Shown here piece by piece: positions 34,966 to 43,529 of a stretch of 64,000 nt of DNA. Within the stretch, counting starts at the first letter, position 1; each line of letters opens with the position of its first letter. Under the pieces are notes generated by a model. That model was not told the DNA's origin and made no database searches. It was given only the letters and a program-made list of their open reading frames with translations. Position numbers and translations under genes: made by a program. Origin of the DNA: Pseudomonas chlororaphis (GTDB lineage Bacteria; Pseudomonadota; Gammaproteobacteria; Pseudomonadales; Pseudomonadaceae); assembly GCF_001921865.1 (NCBI RefSeq), contig NZ_MSCT01000006.1:264057-328056 (forward strand), given 5' to 3'.

Positions 34966-36099
34966 GTGGCCATCGATATTCACTGGATTCGCGACAACGA
35001 TAGCCTCGGTCAATTCTGCACCGAGTGGCAGCAGCTGCCATTCGTCGCCCTCGACACCGAATTCATGCGGGTCGACACCTTCTACCCGATCGCCGGCCTG
35101 TTGCAGGTCGGCGATGGCCAACGCGCTTACCTCATCGACCCCTTGACCATCGACGACTGGCAGCCGCTGGCGGCCTTGCTGGAGAACAGCACGGTGGTCA
35201 AGGTGGTGCATGCCTGCAGCGAGGACCTCGAAGTCCTGCTGCGCCTGACCGGCAGCCTGCCGGCGCCGCTGTTCGACACGCAACTGGCGGCCGGCTACCT
35301 GAACCTGGGTTTCTCTATGGGCTATTCGCGGCTGGTCCAGGAAGTGCTGGGCATCGAGTTGCCCAAGGGCGAAACCCGTTCCGACTGGCTGCAACGCCCG
35401 CTGTCGGAAACCCAGGTCAGCTACGCCGCCGAAGACGCCGTGCACCTGGCCGAAGTGTTCACCCGCCTGCGGCCGAAACTGTCCGCGGAAAAATACCAGT
35501 GGGTGCTGGAGGACGGTGCCGAGCTGGTGGCCAACCTGCGTCGCGAGATCGACCCGTACGAGCTGTACCGCGAGGCCAAGCTGGCCTGGAAACTGTCCCG
35601 CGCGCAACTGGCGGTGCTGCGTGAGCTCTGTGCCTGGCGCGAACGCGAGGCGCGGGCGCGGGACCTGCCGCGCAACCGCATCATCCGCGAGCATTCGCTG
35701 TGGCCGTTGGCCAAGACCCAGCCGGACAGCCTCGGCGCCCTGGCGAAAATCGAAGACATGCATCCGCGTACCGTGCGCCAGGACGGCGAGTTCCTGCTGG
35801 ACCTGATCAAGCGTGCCGGCAGTGTCGGCCCTGACCAGTGGCCGCCTGCCGTCGCCGAGCCGTTGCCGATGGAAGCCTCGGCCCTGCTCAAGCGCCTGCG
35901 CGCCGTGGGCCAGGCCGAAGCCGAACGCCTGGGCATCGTCCCGGAACTGATGCTGCGCAAGAAAACCCTGGAAAGCCTGCTCAAGAGCGGCTTCCCCAAC
36001 GGACCCTACCAATTGCCCGATTCGCTGCGTGGCTGGCGCCGCGAGTTGATGGGCCAGGCGCTGCTCGACAGCCTGGCCGCCGCCGGAGAACAGCCATGA
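34966..36099 (+). CDS. rnd: Ribonuclease D
   Basis: 377 residues from GTG 34966, preceded by AAGGGAGA. The DEDDy exonuclease domain starts [15 protein letters not shown] (Asp30, Glu32), continues with [11 protein letters not shown] and the Tyr motif [13 protein letters not shown], and is followed by HRDC domains (residues 210 onward, [20 protein letters not shown]). It trims tRNA precursors and other RNAs 3' to 5'. It overlaps ycgL by 4 bases (ATGA). Confidence 0.95.
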   Translation: MAIDIHWIRDNDSLGQFCTEWQQLPFVALDTEFMRVDTFYPIAGLLQVGDGQRAYLIDPLTIDDWQPLAALLENSTVVKVVHACSEDLEVLLRLTGSLPAPLFDTQLAAGYLNLGFSMGYSRLVQEVLGIELPKGETRSDWLQRPLSETQVSYAAEDAVHLAEVFTRLRPKLSAEKYQWVLEDGAELVANLRREIDPYELYREAKLAWKLSRAQLAVLRELCAWREREARARDLPRNRIIREHSLWPLAKTQPDSLGALAKIEDMHPRTVRQDGEFLLDLIKRAGSVGPDQWPPAVAEPLPMEASALLKRLRAVGQAEAERLGIVPELMLRKKTLESLLKSGFPNGPYQLPDSLRGWRRELMGQALLDSLAAAGEQP

Positions 36100-36389
36100 A
36101 ACGTATCTGCTCCATCTACAAAAGCCCGCGCAAGAACGAGATGTACCTCTACGTGCTCAAGAGCGACGCCCTGGAACGCGTACCGGAAAACCTGCTGCTG
36201 GCGTTCGGCAAGCCGCAGCATGCCTTCGACCTGGTGCTGACCCCGGAGCGCAAGCTGTCGCGCGAGGACATTCACCAGGTGCTGGAGAACCTCGACCAGC
36301 AGGGTTACCACCTGCAGATGCCGCCGACCGAGGACGAGTACATCGAACACTTGCCCGAAGAGTTGCTGCGCCGTAATGATCCGGTCTGA
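36096..36389 (+). CDS. ycgL: YcgL-domain protein
   Basis: 97 residues. The ATG overlaps the rnd stop (ATGA), a strong sign of translational coupling, and the pairing of rnd and ycgL is conserved in gammaproteobacteria. The sequence [20 protein letters not shown] and GFHLQMPP-type [18 protein letters not shown] are typical. Its biochemical role is not established. Confidence 0.9.
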   Translation: MKRICSIYKSPRKNEMYLYVLKSDALERVPENLLLAFGKPQHAFDLVLTPERKLSREDIHQVLENLDQQGYHLQMPPTEDEYIEHLPEELLRRNDPV

Positions 36390-36516
36390 CGGATACCTGT
36401 AGACGCCCTGTCCGGGGCATCGTTGAAAATGGAACCGACACCCTCTGGCGGCTGCCGCGATCGATGGAGCGATATTCTGTCGGCGGCCGCTTGTACCGTT
36501 TTTTAAGGTTTGAACC

Positions 36517-37449
36517 ATGCGCGTTCTGATTGCCGAACACGATCACGCTATTTATGCCCGTTTGTTGCGTCAGCTGGCGCCTGACCTGGAAGTGCTGACC
36601 AGCGGCGACTCCGCCGAATTGTCGAAGCTGGCCGTGGATTGCCCGGTATGGCTCGGCCAGCCGGACCTGCTGGCTACCCTGTTGCGCCAGGGCCATCAGC
36701 CGCAGTGGCTGCAATCGACCTGGGCGGGCATCACTCCGCTGCTCGCCGACGGCCTGCCGCGCCACTACCGACTGACCCGCGCCGTGGGGATCTTCGGCCA
36801 GGTCATGGCCGAATACGTGCTCACCTACATGCTCGGCCACGAACGCGAAGTGCTCGCGCGGCTGGTCAGCCAGGTCGAGCGCAAATGGGACAATCGCACC
36901 GGCCAGAGCCTGGCCGGGCGCAAGGTGCTGATCGTCGGCGCCGGCGATATCGGTCTGAGCGTGGCGCAGTTCCTGCTGCCCTTTGGCGTCGAGCTGTACG
37001 GCATCGCCAGCGAAGCCCGGGAGCAGGCGCCGTTCATTGAAGTGGCGGCGCTGTCGGACCTGGGGCGCCTGGTCGGCGAGGCGGATTATGTGGTCAACCT
37101 GCTGCCCAACACGCCGCATACCCATGACCTGTACGACGCGGCGCTGTTCAAGCAATTCAAGCCGACCGGCCTGTTCATCAACGTCGGCCGCGGCGTCGCG
37201 GTGGTCGATGCGGACCTGGTGGATGCCTTGAAGGAAGGCCATCTGGCGGGGGCGGTGATCGATGTCTGCCGTCAGGAACCGTTGCCGCAGCGCCATCCGT
37301 TCTGGACCGCCTGGGGCTTGCTGCTGACCGGTCACAGTTCGGCGCCGACCTCGCCGACCCTGATGGCGCAGCTGTTCGTCGACAACCTGCGGGCCTATCA
37401 GGCCAAGGCGACGTTGCGCGGCGAAGTGGATTTCGCCCGGGGCTACTGA
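36517..37449 (+). CDS. D-2-hydroxyacid dehydrogenase
   Basis: 310 residues of the NAD(P)-dependent 2-hydroxyacid dehydrogenase family. The Rossmann motif is VLIVGAGDIGLSVAQFL; catalytic segments are NVGRGVAVVDADL with the arginine, VCRQEPLP with the glutamate, and the histidine in LTGHSSAPT. It resembles GhrA/GhrB-type glyoxylate or hydroxypyruvate reductases, but the substrate cannot be fixed. A terminator follows. Confidence 0.85.
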   Translation: MRVLIAEHDHAIYARLLRQLAPDLEVLTSGDSAELSKLAVDCPVWLGQPDLLATLLRQGHQPQWLQSTWAGITPLLADGLPRHYRLTRAVGIFGQVMAEYVLTYMLGHEREVLARLVSQVERKWDNRTGQSLAGRKVLIVGAGDIGLSVAQFLLPFGVELYGIASEAREQAPFIEVAALSDLGRLVGEADYVVNLLPNTPHTHDLYDAALFKQFKPTGLFINVGRGVAVVDADLVDALKEGHLAGAVIDVCRQEPLPQRHPFWTAWGLLLTGHSSAPTSPTLMAQLFVDNLRAYQAKATLRGEVDFARGY

Positions 37450-37459
37450 GGTCCATGTA

Positions 37460-37482
37460 AAAAGGGGCTGAGCGCCCCTTTT
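37460..37482 (+). terminator. Rho-independent terminator
   Basis: AAAAGGGGC (37460-37468) pairs with GCCCCTTTT (37474-37482) across a 5-base loop, just after the dehydrogenase stop codon. Confidence 0.85.
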
Positions 37483-37500
37483 GCATGGCTTCGCGAATCC

Positions 37501-37614
37501 TGTAGCCGCTGCCGAAGGCTGCGCAAGGTCCGCAGGACCTCTGGCGATCTCAAGATCGGCGCCCGCGGCGTCAGAATGCCGCCCAGATCGTACGCAGCCT
37601 GCGGCAGCGGCTAC
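37501..37614. repeat. Palindromic extragenic repeat, copy 1
   Basis: Begins tgtagccgctgccgaaggct and ends with its inverse gcctgcggcagcggctac, so the whole 114 bp can fold back on itself. The same element recurs at 47536 and three times at 52420-52802. Confidence 0.75.
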
Positions 37615-37627
37615 GGGGATTGCATCC

Positions 37628-38221
37628 TTACAGGCTGAAGTCGCCTTCGGCCGCGGTTTCGTTCAGCGGGCGGCGCGGGCTTGGCGCTTCGCGGGCCTGC
37701 AGGTACTCGGCCAGGCTCGCCTTGTCACCCAGCTTGCCGACCGCCACGGCGGCATGCAGGGCGTAACCTTCGGGAATCTTCAATTCCTTGCGGGTCAGTT
37801 CCTGGTCGAAGCCGGCCATGCCGTGGGTGTGCCAGCCGCTGATGCTGGCTTGCAGGGCCAGGTGGCCCCAGGCCGAACCGGTGTCGAAGGTGTGCCACAG
37901 GGCCGGGCTTTCCTCGCTGGCGCCGGGGGCGGTGAAGGTGGTTTTCGAGATCACGATCACCAGCGCCGAGGCGTGCTGCGCCCAGCCGCGGTTGAACTCG
38001 TTGAGCAGGCCGAGGAAACGTTCCCAGTTCGGCGTGTCGCGGCGCGCGTACAGGAAGCGCCATGGCTGTGAGTTGTAGGCCGACGGCGCCCAGCGCGCGG
38101 CTTCGAAGAAGCTCAGCAGGGTTTCCTCGGGGATCGCTTCGCCGGTAAAGGCGCGCGGCGACCAGCGATCGGTGAACTGTGGGTGGATGGCGTACTCGGC
38201 AACGCGGGGATTGGCGCTCAT
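37628..38221 (-). CDS. Nitroreductase-family flavoprotein
   Basis: 197 residues. The FMN-dependent nitroreductase fold is seen in FTDRWSPRAFTG (N-terminal R-S/R-x-F motif), FFEAARWAPSAYNSQPWRF and the late GKLGDK segment. Such enzymes reduce nitroaromatics, quinones or related compounds with NAD(P)H. No partner is adjacent; substrate unknown. Confidence 0.87.
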   Translation of the reverse strand: MSANPRVAEYAIHPQFTDRWSPRAFTGEAIPEETLLSFFEAARWAPSAYNSQPWRFLYARRDTPNWERFLGLLNEFNRGWAQHASALVIVISKTTFTAPGASEESPALWHTFDTGSAWGHLALQASISGWHTHGMAGFDQELTRKELKIPEGYALHAAVAVGKLGDKASLAEYLQAREAPSPRRPLNETAAEGDFSL

Positions 38222-38500
38222 GAAAGAGATTCCTGGCTACGTTTGAGAATGAACGGTGGGGAACCCGACGAGCGCAGTTGGGCTGGGCGATGGGGTTTTC
38301 CTGACCCTTTACGGTTTGCCGGGGGCAGCGCGGTCGAGCGCTAATGGCACCCAGGCATGGGTCTGTCCGACGAGCAAAACTACTGCGCGGCATGTCGCCT
38401 GACAAGTAGTCCGTTACCGACAGTCGCCAGTGCTTGGCCCGCGGGGCCCGGGGCACTAGACTGGCGGCCTTTTCACTGTCCGATACCGATTACCCGAACC

Positions 38501-38950
38501 ATGGCCGCCAAAGTCGAACCCTTCTGGATACGCAAAACCCTCGAACAACTCGATCAGGAGGAGTGGGAGTCGTTGTGCGATGGTTGTGGCCTGTGCTGCC
38601 TGCAGAAGCTCGAGGACGAAGAGGACAACAGCGTCTACTACACGCGCATCGCCTGCAAACTGCTGGACCTGAAGACCTGCCAGTGCAGCGATTACGCCAA
38701 CCGCCGCGATGCGGTGCCGGACTGCATCCAGCTCACCCCGGGCAAGGCCGACGAATTCAAGTGGCTGCCGCCGACCTGCGGTTATCGCCTGGTCAGCGAA
38801 GGCAAGGACCTGCCGCTCTGGCATCACCTGGTGTGCGGTGACTGCGATGCGGTGCACCACGAGCGGATTTCCCAATCCGGACGCATGCTCGCCGAAGGCA
38901 GCGTGGCCGAAGAGGACTGGGAAGATCACCTGATTTTCCGCGCCGGCTGA
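38501..38950 (+). CDS. ycgN: YcgN-family cysteine-cluster protein (UPF0260)
   Basis: 149 residues from ATG 38501. Eight or more cysteines are clustered, including [16 protein letters not shown] near residue 27 and [14 protein letters not shown], and a late [13 protein letters not shown]; this pattern suggests zinc or iron-sulfur binding. Members are widespread in proteobacteria and of unknown role. The following secreted protein starts 40 bp later on the same strand. Confidence 0.88.
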   Translation: MAAKVEPFWIRKTLEQLDQEEWESLCDGCGLCCLQKLEDEEDNSVYYTRIACKLLDLKTCQCSDYANRRDAVPDCIQLTPGKADEFKWLPPTCGYRLVSEGKDLPLWHHLVCGDCDAVHHERISQSGRMLAEGSVAEEDWEDHLIFRAG

Positions 38951-38990
38951 CGCCGGGCGCGTTCAAGCTGTGATTCACGAAGGAGTGTGT

Positions 38991-40229
38991 ATGGCTGTGG
39001 GGGCAAGGCTGGCGCTGGCCGGCTGGCTGCTGGCAATCGGCGCGCCAGGCTGGGCGGCAACGAAAGTCGATCTGGATTATCACGTGCGCTTGCTGCCGCA
39101 GAGCGACCAGGCACAGGTGCGCCTGACCCTGGCCGACGGCGCGGCGGTCCGCAGCCTGGATTTCGACCTGGGCAGGAACGGCGACTACAGCGACTTCAAG
39201 GCCGATGGCCAGTGGCAGTCCGACCCGGCCACGCCTTCCGCCGCCCAGCGTGGGGTGTGGCGCCCGGCCAGCGGCAAGGCCAGCTTGAGCTACCGGGTGC
39301 GGATCAGCCACAGCCTGAAAAAAGACAGTTTCGACAGCCGCATGACCGCGCATTGGGCCTTATGGCGCGGCGACGCGCTGGTGCCGGCGGCCCGTCTCGA
39401 TCAACAGGACGGCGTCGAGCTGGTGTCGCGCCTGGAGTTCGAGCTGCCCGCCGGCTGGAAAAGCGTGGAAACCGCCTGGCCGCGGATCGGCAAGAACCGT
39501 TTCCGCATCGATAACCCCGCACGCCTGTTCGACCGGCCTACCGGCTGGATGCTGGCCGGCACGCTGGGCAGCCGCCGTACCCGCTTGGGGGAGACCGAAG
39601 TCACGGTGGCCTCGCCGCAAGGGCAGGGTATGCGGCGCATGGATGTGCTGACGCTGTTGACCTTCGTCTGGCCGCAGATCCAGGCGACCTTTCCCCGCCA
39701 TCCGGGCAAATTGCTGATCGTCGGCGCGGCCGACCCGATGTGGCGCGGCAGCCTGTCCGGGCACGATTCGCTGTACCTGCACAGTCGTTTGCCGCTGGTC
39801 AGCGAAAACGGTACCAGCCCGCTGTTGCGCGAGGTGATCCAGACCTTTGCGCGGATCAACGACAGCCAGCGCAGCGACTGGATCGGCGAAGGGCTGGCGG
39901 AGTACTACGCCATCGAGTTGCTGCGCCGCGCTGGCGGCATGAGCGACGAGCGTTACCAGGCCTTGCAGGCGCGTCTGGCCAAGAACAGCCACGACGTCAC
40001 CAGCCTGCGCGGCGAACAGGTGGACGCGGCGGCGGTGGCCAGGGCGGTACTGTTGTTGCAGGAGCTGGACCGGGAGATTCGCCTGAAAACCCGCAACAAG
40101 CGCTCGCTGGACGACGTGACACGGGCGTTGATGCGCCTGGAAAGCGTCGACTCCGAAGCGTTCGTCAAGCTCAGTGAAAGCGTGCTGGGGGATTCGTCGA
40201 AGGTGCTCGACAGCGACTTGTTGCGCTAG
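38991..40229 (+). CDS. Exported M1/M61-like peptidase homologue with lost HExxH
   Basis: 412 residues from ATG 38991, preceded by AAGGAG, opening with signal peptide MAVGARLALAGWLLAIGAPG. The domain plan is that of M61/M1-like proteins: a beta-rich N-terminal half, then a helical region where the zinc motif HExxH should be. Here it reads REVIQ (Arg280, Glu281, Gln284), so both histidines are absent, while the downstream glutamate motif persists as DWIGEGLAEYYAIELL (Glu300). It is probably not a zinc peptidase; a binding or scaffold role is possible. Weak similarity, so family placement is tentative. Confidence 0.6.
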   Translation: MAVGARLALAGWLLAIGAPGWAATKVDLDYHVRLLPQSDQAQVRLTLADGAAVRSLDFDLGRNGDYSDFKADGQWQSDPATPSAAQRGVWRPASGKASLSYRVRISHSLKKDSFDSRMTAHWALWRGDALVPAARLDQQDGVELVSRLEFELPAGWKSVETAWPRIGKNRFRIDNPARLFDRPTGWMLAGTLGSRRTRLGETEVTVASPQGQGMRRMDVLTLLTFVWPQIQATFPRHPGKLLIVGAADPMWRGSLSGHDSLYLHSRLPLVSENGTSPLLREVIQTFARINDSQRSDWIGEGLAEYYAIELLRRAGGMSDERYQALQARLAKNSHDVTSLRGEQVDAAAVARAVLLLQELDREIRLKTRNKRSLDDVTRALMRLESVDSEAFVKLSESVLGDSSKVLDSDLLR

Positions 40230-40250
40230 TGGAGTCGACCGCTTTGCGGT

Positions 40251-40318
40251 CATCGCGAGCAAGCTCGCTTCTATAGGGGATTGCGCAAGACCTGTAGGAG
40301 CGAGCTTGCTCGCGATAG
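40251..40318. repeat. REP palindrome pair
   Basis: catcgcgagcaagctcgctt followed 30 bases later by its inverse gtaggagcgagcttgctcgc, a tail-to-tail REP pair between the previous gene and the next, convergent one. Confidence 0.8.
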
Positions 40319-40354
40319 CGCCGGTTCATCCTCCGCCGGGTTCGAGGCTACCGC

Positions 40355-40732
40355 TCAAACCCCGGCCTTGGGCGATTTCAGCGAATCGTCGCCGGTCACC
40401 GTGGCGGTACGGGTCGCCGCCTCGGCATTGGCCTTGAGGCTTTTCAGCTCCGCGCCGGCGCGTTCGATCCTGGCCCGCACGTTGTTCATGTCCTGGCGGC
40501 TTTTCTCCAGCAGGCTTTTCGCCGAACTGTGGCCGGTGATGCCGCGGGCCAGGGCGACGCCGCCGATGGCCACCTGGATCAAGCCGAACACCCCGCCGCG
40601 GCGCAGGCCCTTGCCGACCATCACCACGCCGCCGGCCAGCGAGCCGATACGCTCCCAGCCTTGTACGTTCTGGGCGGGCGGGGTCTGGAACGGGGTGCTT
40701 TCGATGCGTTCTAGCTGTTTGCTGTCGCTCAT
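40355..40732 (-). CDS. Small membrane-associated protein (DUF2892-like)
   Basis: 125 residues from ATG 40732. A central hydrophobic stretch VFGLIQVAIGGVALARGITG is preceded by GWERIGSLAGGVVMVGKGLR, both likely in membrane, and a coiled-coil-like C-terminus follows (SLLEKSRQDMNNVRARIERA). This arrangement fits the short inner-membrane DUF2892 proteins. No function can be assigned. Confidence 0.65.
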   Translation of the reverse strand: MSDSKQLERIESTPFQTPPAQNVQGWERIGSLAGGVVMVGKGLRRGGVFGLIQVAIGGVALARGITGHSSAKSLLEKSRQDMNNVRARIERAGAELKSLKANAEAATRTATVTGDDSLKSPKAGV

Positions 40733-40818
40733 GATCGGTCTCCGAAGGGCTGGATATAAAACTGACTGCCCAGGCGCGGCGCGCGTTCCATCGAATGTTC
40801 GGCTTGCGCGGGGCGCAC

Positions 40819-41286
40819 TCAGAACTTGGGACCGGAGCGGGTGTTGTTGCCCTTGGCCAGGCGGTCGTAAAGCACCACGTTGACGGTGGCGGCGAGGTTC
40901 ATGCAACCGGTGGTCGGGATGTACACCACGTCCTCGCACCAGTCACGGATGTCCTTGTCCAGGGAGCCGTCTTCCGGGCCGAAGATATACAACGCGCGAT
41001 CCGGGTGGGTGTATTCCGGCAGCGAGCGGGCGCCTTCCACCAACTCCACCGCTACCGGCACGCAGCCCAGGGGCAGGATCTTCTTCAGGTCGTCGATGCC
41101 GATCAGCGGAATGTCCTGGTGGACCTTCTTGGTGTCGGTGACGAAGTCGCGAGCCCGTTCATAGCGCTTGCCGGTGTAGAACACCGACGCGACGCCATAG
41201 CAGCCGGCGGCGCGCATCACCGAACCGACGTTCTCCGGCGACTTGGGGTTATACAAACCGATGCAGCTGTACCTTTTGTTTGCCAC
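40819..41286 (-). CDS. SpoU/TrmH-type RNA 2'-O-methyltransferase
   Basis: 155 residues from GTG 41286, with AAGG upstream. The three SPOUT motifs are in order: NPKSPENVGSVMRAA, ALYIFGPEDGSL and CMNLAATVNVVLYDR, which form the trefoil-knot SAM site. The short length and lack of an extra domain resemble TrmL-like tRNA wobble methyltransferases, but the target RNA is not determinable here. Confidence 0.85.
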   Translation of the reverse strand: MANKRYSCIGLYNPKSPENVGSVMRAAGCYGVASVFYTGKRYERARDFVTDTKKVHQDIPLIGIDDLKKILPLGCVPVAVELVEGARSLPEYTHPDRALYIFGPEDGSLDKDIRDWCEDVVYIPTTGCMNLAATVNVVLYDRLAKGNNTRSGPKF

Positions 41287-41376
41287 GAGCGGGGAGCCTT
41301 GGAGAAAAAAACGCGATTATACGGGGATTGGACGAGGGGGCGTGAGGCGCTTGGGCAGTGGCGTCCTGGCTGCTGC

Positions 41377-41442
41377 CATCGCGAGCAAGCTCGCTCCTAC
41401 AAGGTTTACGCAATACCCGTAGGCGCGAGCTTGCTCACGAAG
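41377..41442. repeat. REP palindrome pair
   Basis: catcgcgagcaagctcgctc and the degenerate inverse gtaggcgcgagcttgctcac, at 41377 and 41419. Same element as at 40251, between the RNA methyltransferase and yajD genes. Confidence 0.75.
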
Positions 41443-41473
41443 GAACGGTACAGGCGACGCTGTGCCCGCAAGG

Positions 41474-41839
41474 TTACTCGTCGTCTTTCTTCATCAACCC
41501 GGCCAGGGCGGCGAAGGGGTTGTGGGTGGCCTTGGCGACTTTCGGCGTGCTCAGGGAGCCCTCGCCGAAGTATTGCTGGTCGGTGTAGCGCGAGTGTTCG
41601 TTGTCGTGGCAGTACAGGCACAGCAGTTCCCAGTTGGAACCGTCCTGCGGGTTGTTGTCGTGGTTGTGGTCGCGGTGGTGCACGGTCAGTTCGCTCAGGC
41701 GCTTGCCGGAGAACTCGCGGGCGCAGCGTCCGCAGACATGCGGGTACATCTTCAGGGCCTTGTCGCGGTAGCCCATCTCGCGGTCGCGCTGGGCGTCGGC
41801 GAGGATGCGGTCCAGTTTGGAGGTGTTGGTCGAACTCAT
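41474..41839 (-). CDS. yajD: YajD-family HNH nuclease
   Basis: 121 residues from ATG 41839. Zinc-binding CxxC pairs (HVCGRCAREF and LLCLYCHDNEH) flank the HNH motif in ELTVHHRDHNHDNNPQDGSN, which retains the HH and N residues. Family role is a putative DNA/RNA endonuclease. The next upstream gene on the same strand is 49 bp away, so the two may be co-transcribed. Confidence 0.88.
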   Translation of the reverse strand: MSSTNTSKLDRILADAQRDREMGYRDKALKMYPHVCGRCAREFSGKRLSELTVHHRDHNHDNNPQDGSNWELLCLYCHDNEHSRYTDQQYFGEGSLSTPKVAKATHNPFAALAGLMKKDDE

Positions 41840-41888
41840 GGGTTCACCTTTATGCAAAGACTGATGACGGTTATGCGCCAAGTTTAGC

Positions 41889-42575
41889 TCAGGCCTTGAG
41901 CTTCTCGGCAATCCAGATGGTGTGGCGGGTGCCCTTGTTGCCATGGGCGAAGACCTGCACTTGCTCGGCCTTGAAACCGGCCTTGCGCAGCTTGTCGGAA
42001 TACTGTTTGTCGGCGCTGGCCGACCAAACGGCCAGTACGCCCTTGGGCCGCAGCGCCCGGGCGCAGGCCGCCAGCCCGGCGGCGGAGTACAGCCAGCTGT
42101 TGGCTTTCTGGGTCAGGCCTTCGGGGCCGTTGTCGACGTCGAGCATGATCGCGTCGAACCCCTGGGGTTCGGCCTGCAGCACCTTGGCCACGTCTTCCTG
42201 GCGGATCACAGTGCGCGGGTCGAGCAACGGCCGGCCGGATTTTTCCCCCAGCGGCCCACGGTTCCATTCCACCACCCCCGGCACCAGTTCGGCGACCACC
42301 ACTTCGGCGCTCTTGCCCAGGTGCTTGAGGGCCGAGGCGAGGGTGAAGCCCATGCCCAGGCCGCCGATCAGCACCCGCGAATTCGGGCGCCCGGCGACCT
42401 TGCGGCAAGGGATCTCGGCCAGGGCGTCTTCGGAACCGTGCATGCGCGTGTTCATCAATTGCCCGCCGTCGCCGCCCTGGATCTTGATGACAAAATCCTC
42501 GCCGTACTCGAACAGGCACAAGGCTCCGCCAGTTTCGGGAATCGGTGTGGTGTCCAGCAGAACGAAACGTTTCAT
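41889..42575 (-). CDS. Spermidine synthase-like methyltransferase-fold protein
   Basis: 228 residues. SAM-binding-type motif VLIGGLGMGFTLASALKHLG, acidic residues in VVVAELVPGVVEWNRG and the DVDNGPEGL block are those of the spermidine synthase superfamily. A complete polyamine synthase usually has an N-terminal beta-hairpin domain; here it is about 60 residues long and reduced, so function is open. Probably co-transcribed with yajD. Confidence 0.8.
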   Translation of the reverse strand: MKRFVLLDTTPIPETGGALCLFEYGEDFVIKIQGGDGGQLMNTRMHGSEDALAEIPCRKVAGRPNSRVLIGGLGMGFTLASALKHLGKSAEVVVAELVPGVVEWNRGPLGEKSGRPLLDPRTVIRQEDVAKVLQAEPQGFDAIMLDVDNGPEGLTQKANSWLYSAAGLAACARALRPKGVLAVWSASADKQYSDKLRKAGFKAEQVQVFAHGNKGTRHTIWIAEKLKA

Positions 42576-42650
42576 GAGGGTCTCAATGAGGAAGGCAAAC
42601 CGGCCCGGTTGGGAGTAGCCTGAGGGCTGACAATAGCGATGGAGCCATTG

Positions 42651-42956
42651 ATGAAGCGCACTATTCTAACGGTCATTGCCCAGGCAGCGCTCTCGATAAG
42701 TGCGGCGCTGGCGATGAGCGCCGGGCACGCCGACGAACCGCTGGCCGTACCCGTGACGCCGGTGCCCACCGTCGGCTCGCCCGGCACTGCGACCCCGACC
42801 CCTTATCCGCAGGTCACGCCCCCCAGCACCCCCAAGGCCGGAGCCGCGGGCGGCGCGCCGTTGCTGCCGCCGATCGACATGCCCAAGCCGCCGAAGGACC
42901 AGCCGCTGCCGGGTTTGCAGCAGAACGAGACGAAAGCCAAAACGCCGGGCGGCTAG
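42651..42956 (+). CDS. Small exported proline-rich protein
   Basis: 101 residues from ATG 42651 with GGAG 6 bases upstream; an in-frame ATG at 42639 is less well placed. The signal peptide ends near AGHA. The mature part is very rich in proline (TPTPYPQVTPPSTPKAG and LLPPIDMPKPPKDQPLPG), suggesting an extended periplasmic or cell-wall-spanning chain. No family recognised. Its stop overlaps by 4 bases the end of the convergent cyclic-nucleotide gene. Confidence 0.65.
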   Translation: MKRTILTVIAQAALSISAALAMSAGHADEPLAVPVTPVPTVGSPGTATPTPYPQVTPPSTPKAGAAGGAPLLPPIDMPKPPKDQPLPGLQQNETKAKTPGG

Positions 42957-43426
42957 ACCTGTTGCGACAGCAACTGCCCGTCGGCCATGCGCAGGCGTTT
43001 GGACAGCGAGACGGCGAGGGCGCGGATGATTTTCGCGGCGATCTTCGGCGCGTCGTTGAGCATTTTTTCCAGCGAGTCCTTGCCCAGGTTGAGCAACCGG
43101 CAATCGCTGGCGGCCACGCAGGTGGCCGAACGCCGCTCGCCGTCGAGCACCGCCATTTCGCCGAAGGCCCGGCCGCTGCGCAGGGTGGCGATGGTCACGC
43201 ACTGGCCTTCGCCGTTGGTTTTCTGCACCGCCACCTGGCCGGAATGGATGATGCACATGAAGCTGCCGGCGTCGCCTTCGCGGAAAATCGCCTGGCCCTG
43301 GGCGATGCTACTGATGCTGAAATAGCCGGCGGCGGCGTTGAAGTCGGCCGGCAGGAGTTGATCGAACAGTCCGCAATCCATCAGCCAGTCGCGGATTTCT
43401 TTGTTCAACAAGGTGGGTTCGGGCAT
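42953..43426 (-). CDS. Stand-alone cyclic nucleotide-binding domain protein
   Basis: 157 residues holding a single cNMP-binding domain: FREGDAGSFMCIIHSGQVAV, GRAFGEMAVLDGERRSATCV contains the phosphate-binding cassette with the GE and R residues. A helix-turn-helix, as in Crp, is missing, and the C-terminal helix (IIRALAVSLSKRLRMADGQL) is all that follows. It could act as a cAMP or cyclic-di-nucleotide sensor for a partner protein. No partner is evident. Confidence 0.8.
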   Translation of the reverse strand: MPEPTLLNKEIRDWLMDCGLFDQLLPADFNAAAGYFSISSIAQGQAIFREGDAGSFMCIIHSGQVAVQKTNGEGQCVTIATLRSGRAFGEMAVLDGERRSATCVAASDCRLLNLGKDSLEKMLNDAPKIAAKIIRALAVSLSKRLRMADGQLLSQQV

Positions 43427-43529
43427 ATCGTCACGGTCTTTTTCTTGGGGCTGTTGCGGTTCCGGGCGTTTGCGGCAGGGCCGGGAACCGGCGCTCCCGG
43501 GTTAAGACAGGAGCGCCGGCCGGAGTTCC

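Noticed and set aside
40795..42618. 607-codon plus-strand frame over the RNA methyltransferase, yajD and spermidine synthase-like genes
   Set aside because: The three minus-strand genes carry clear catalytic motifs; this frame has none.
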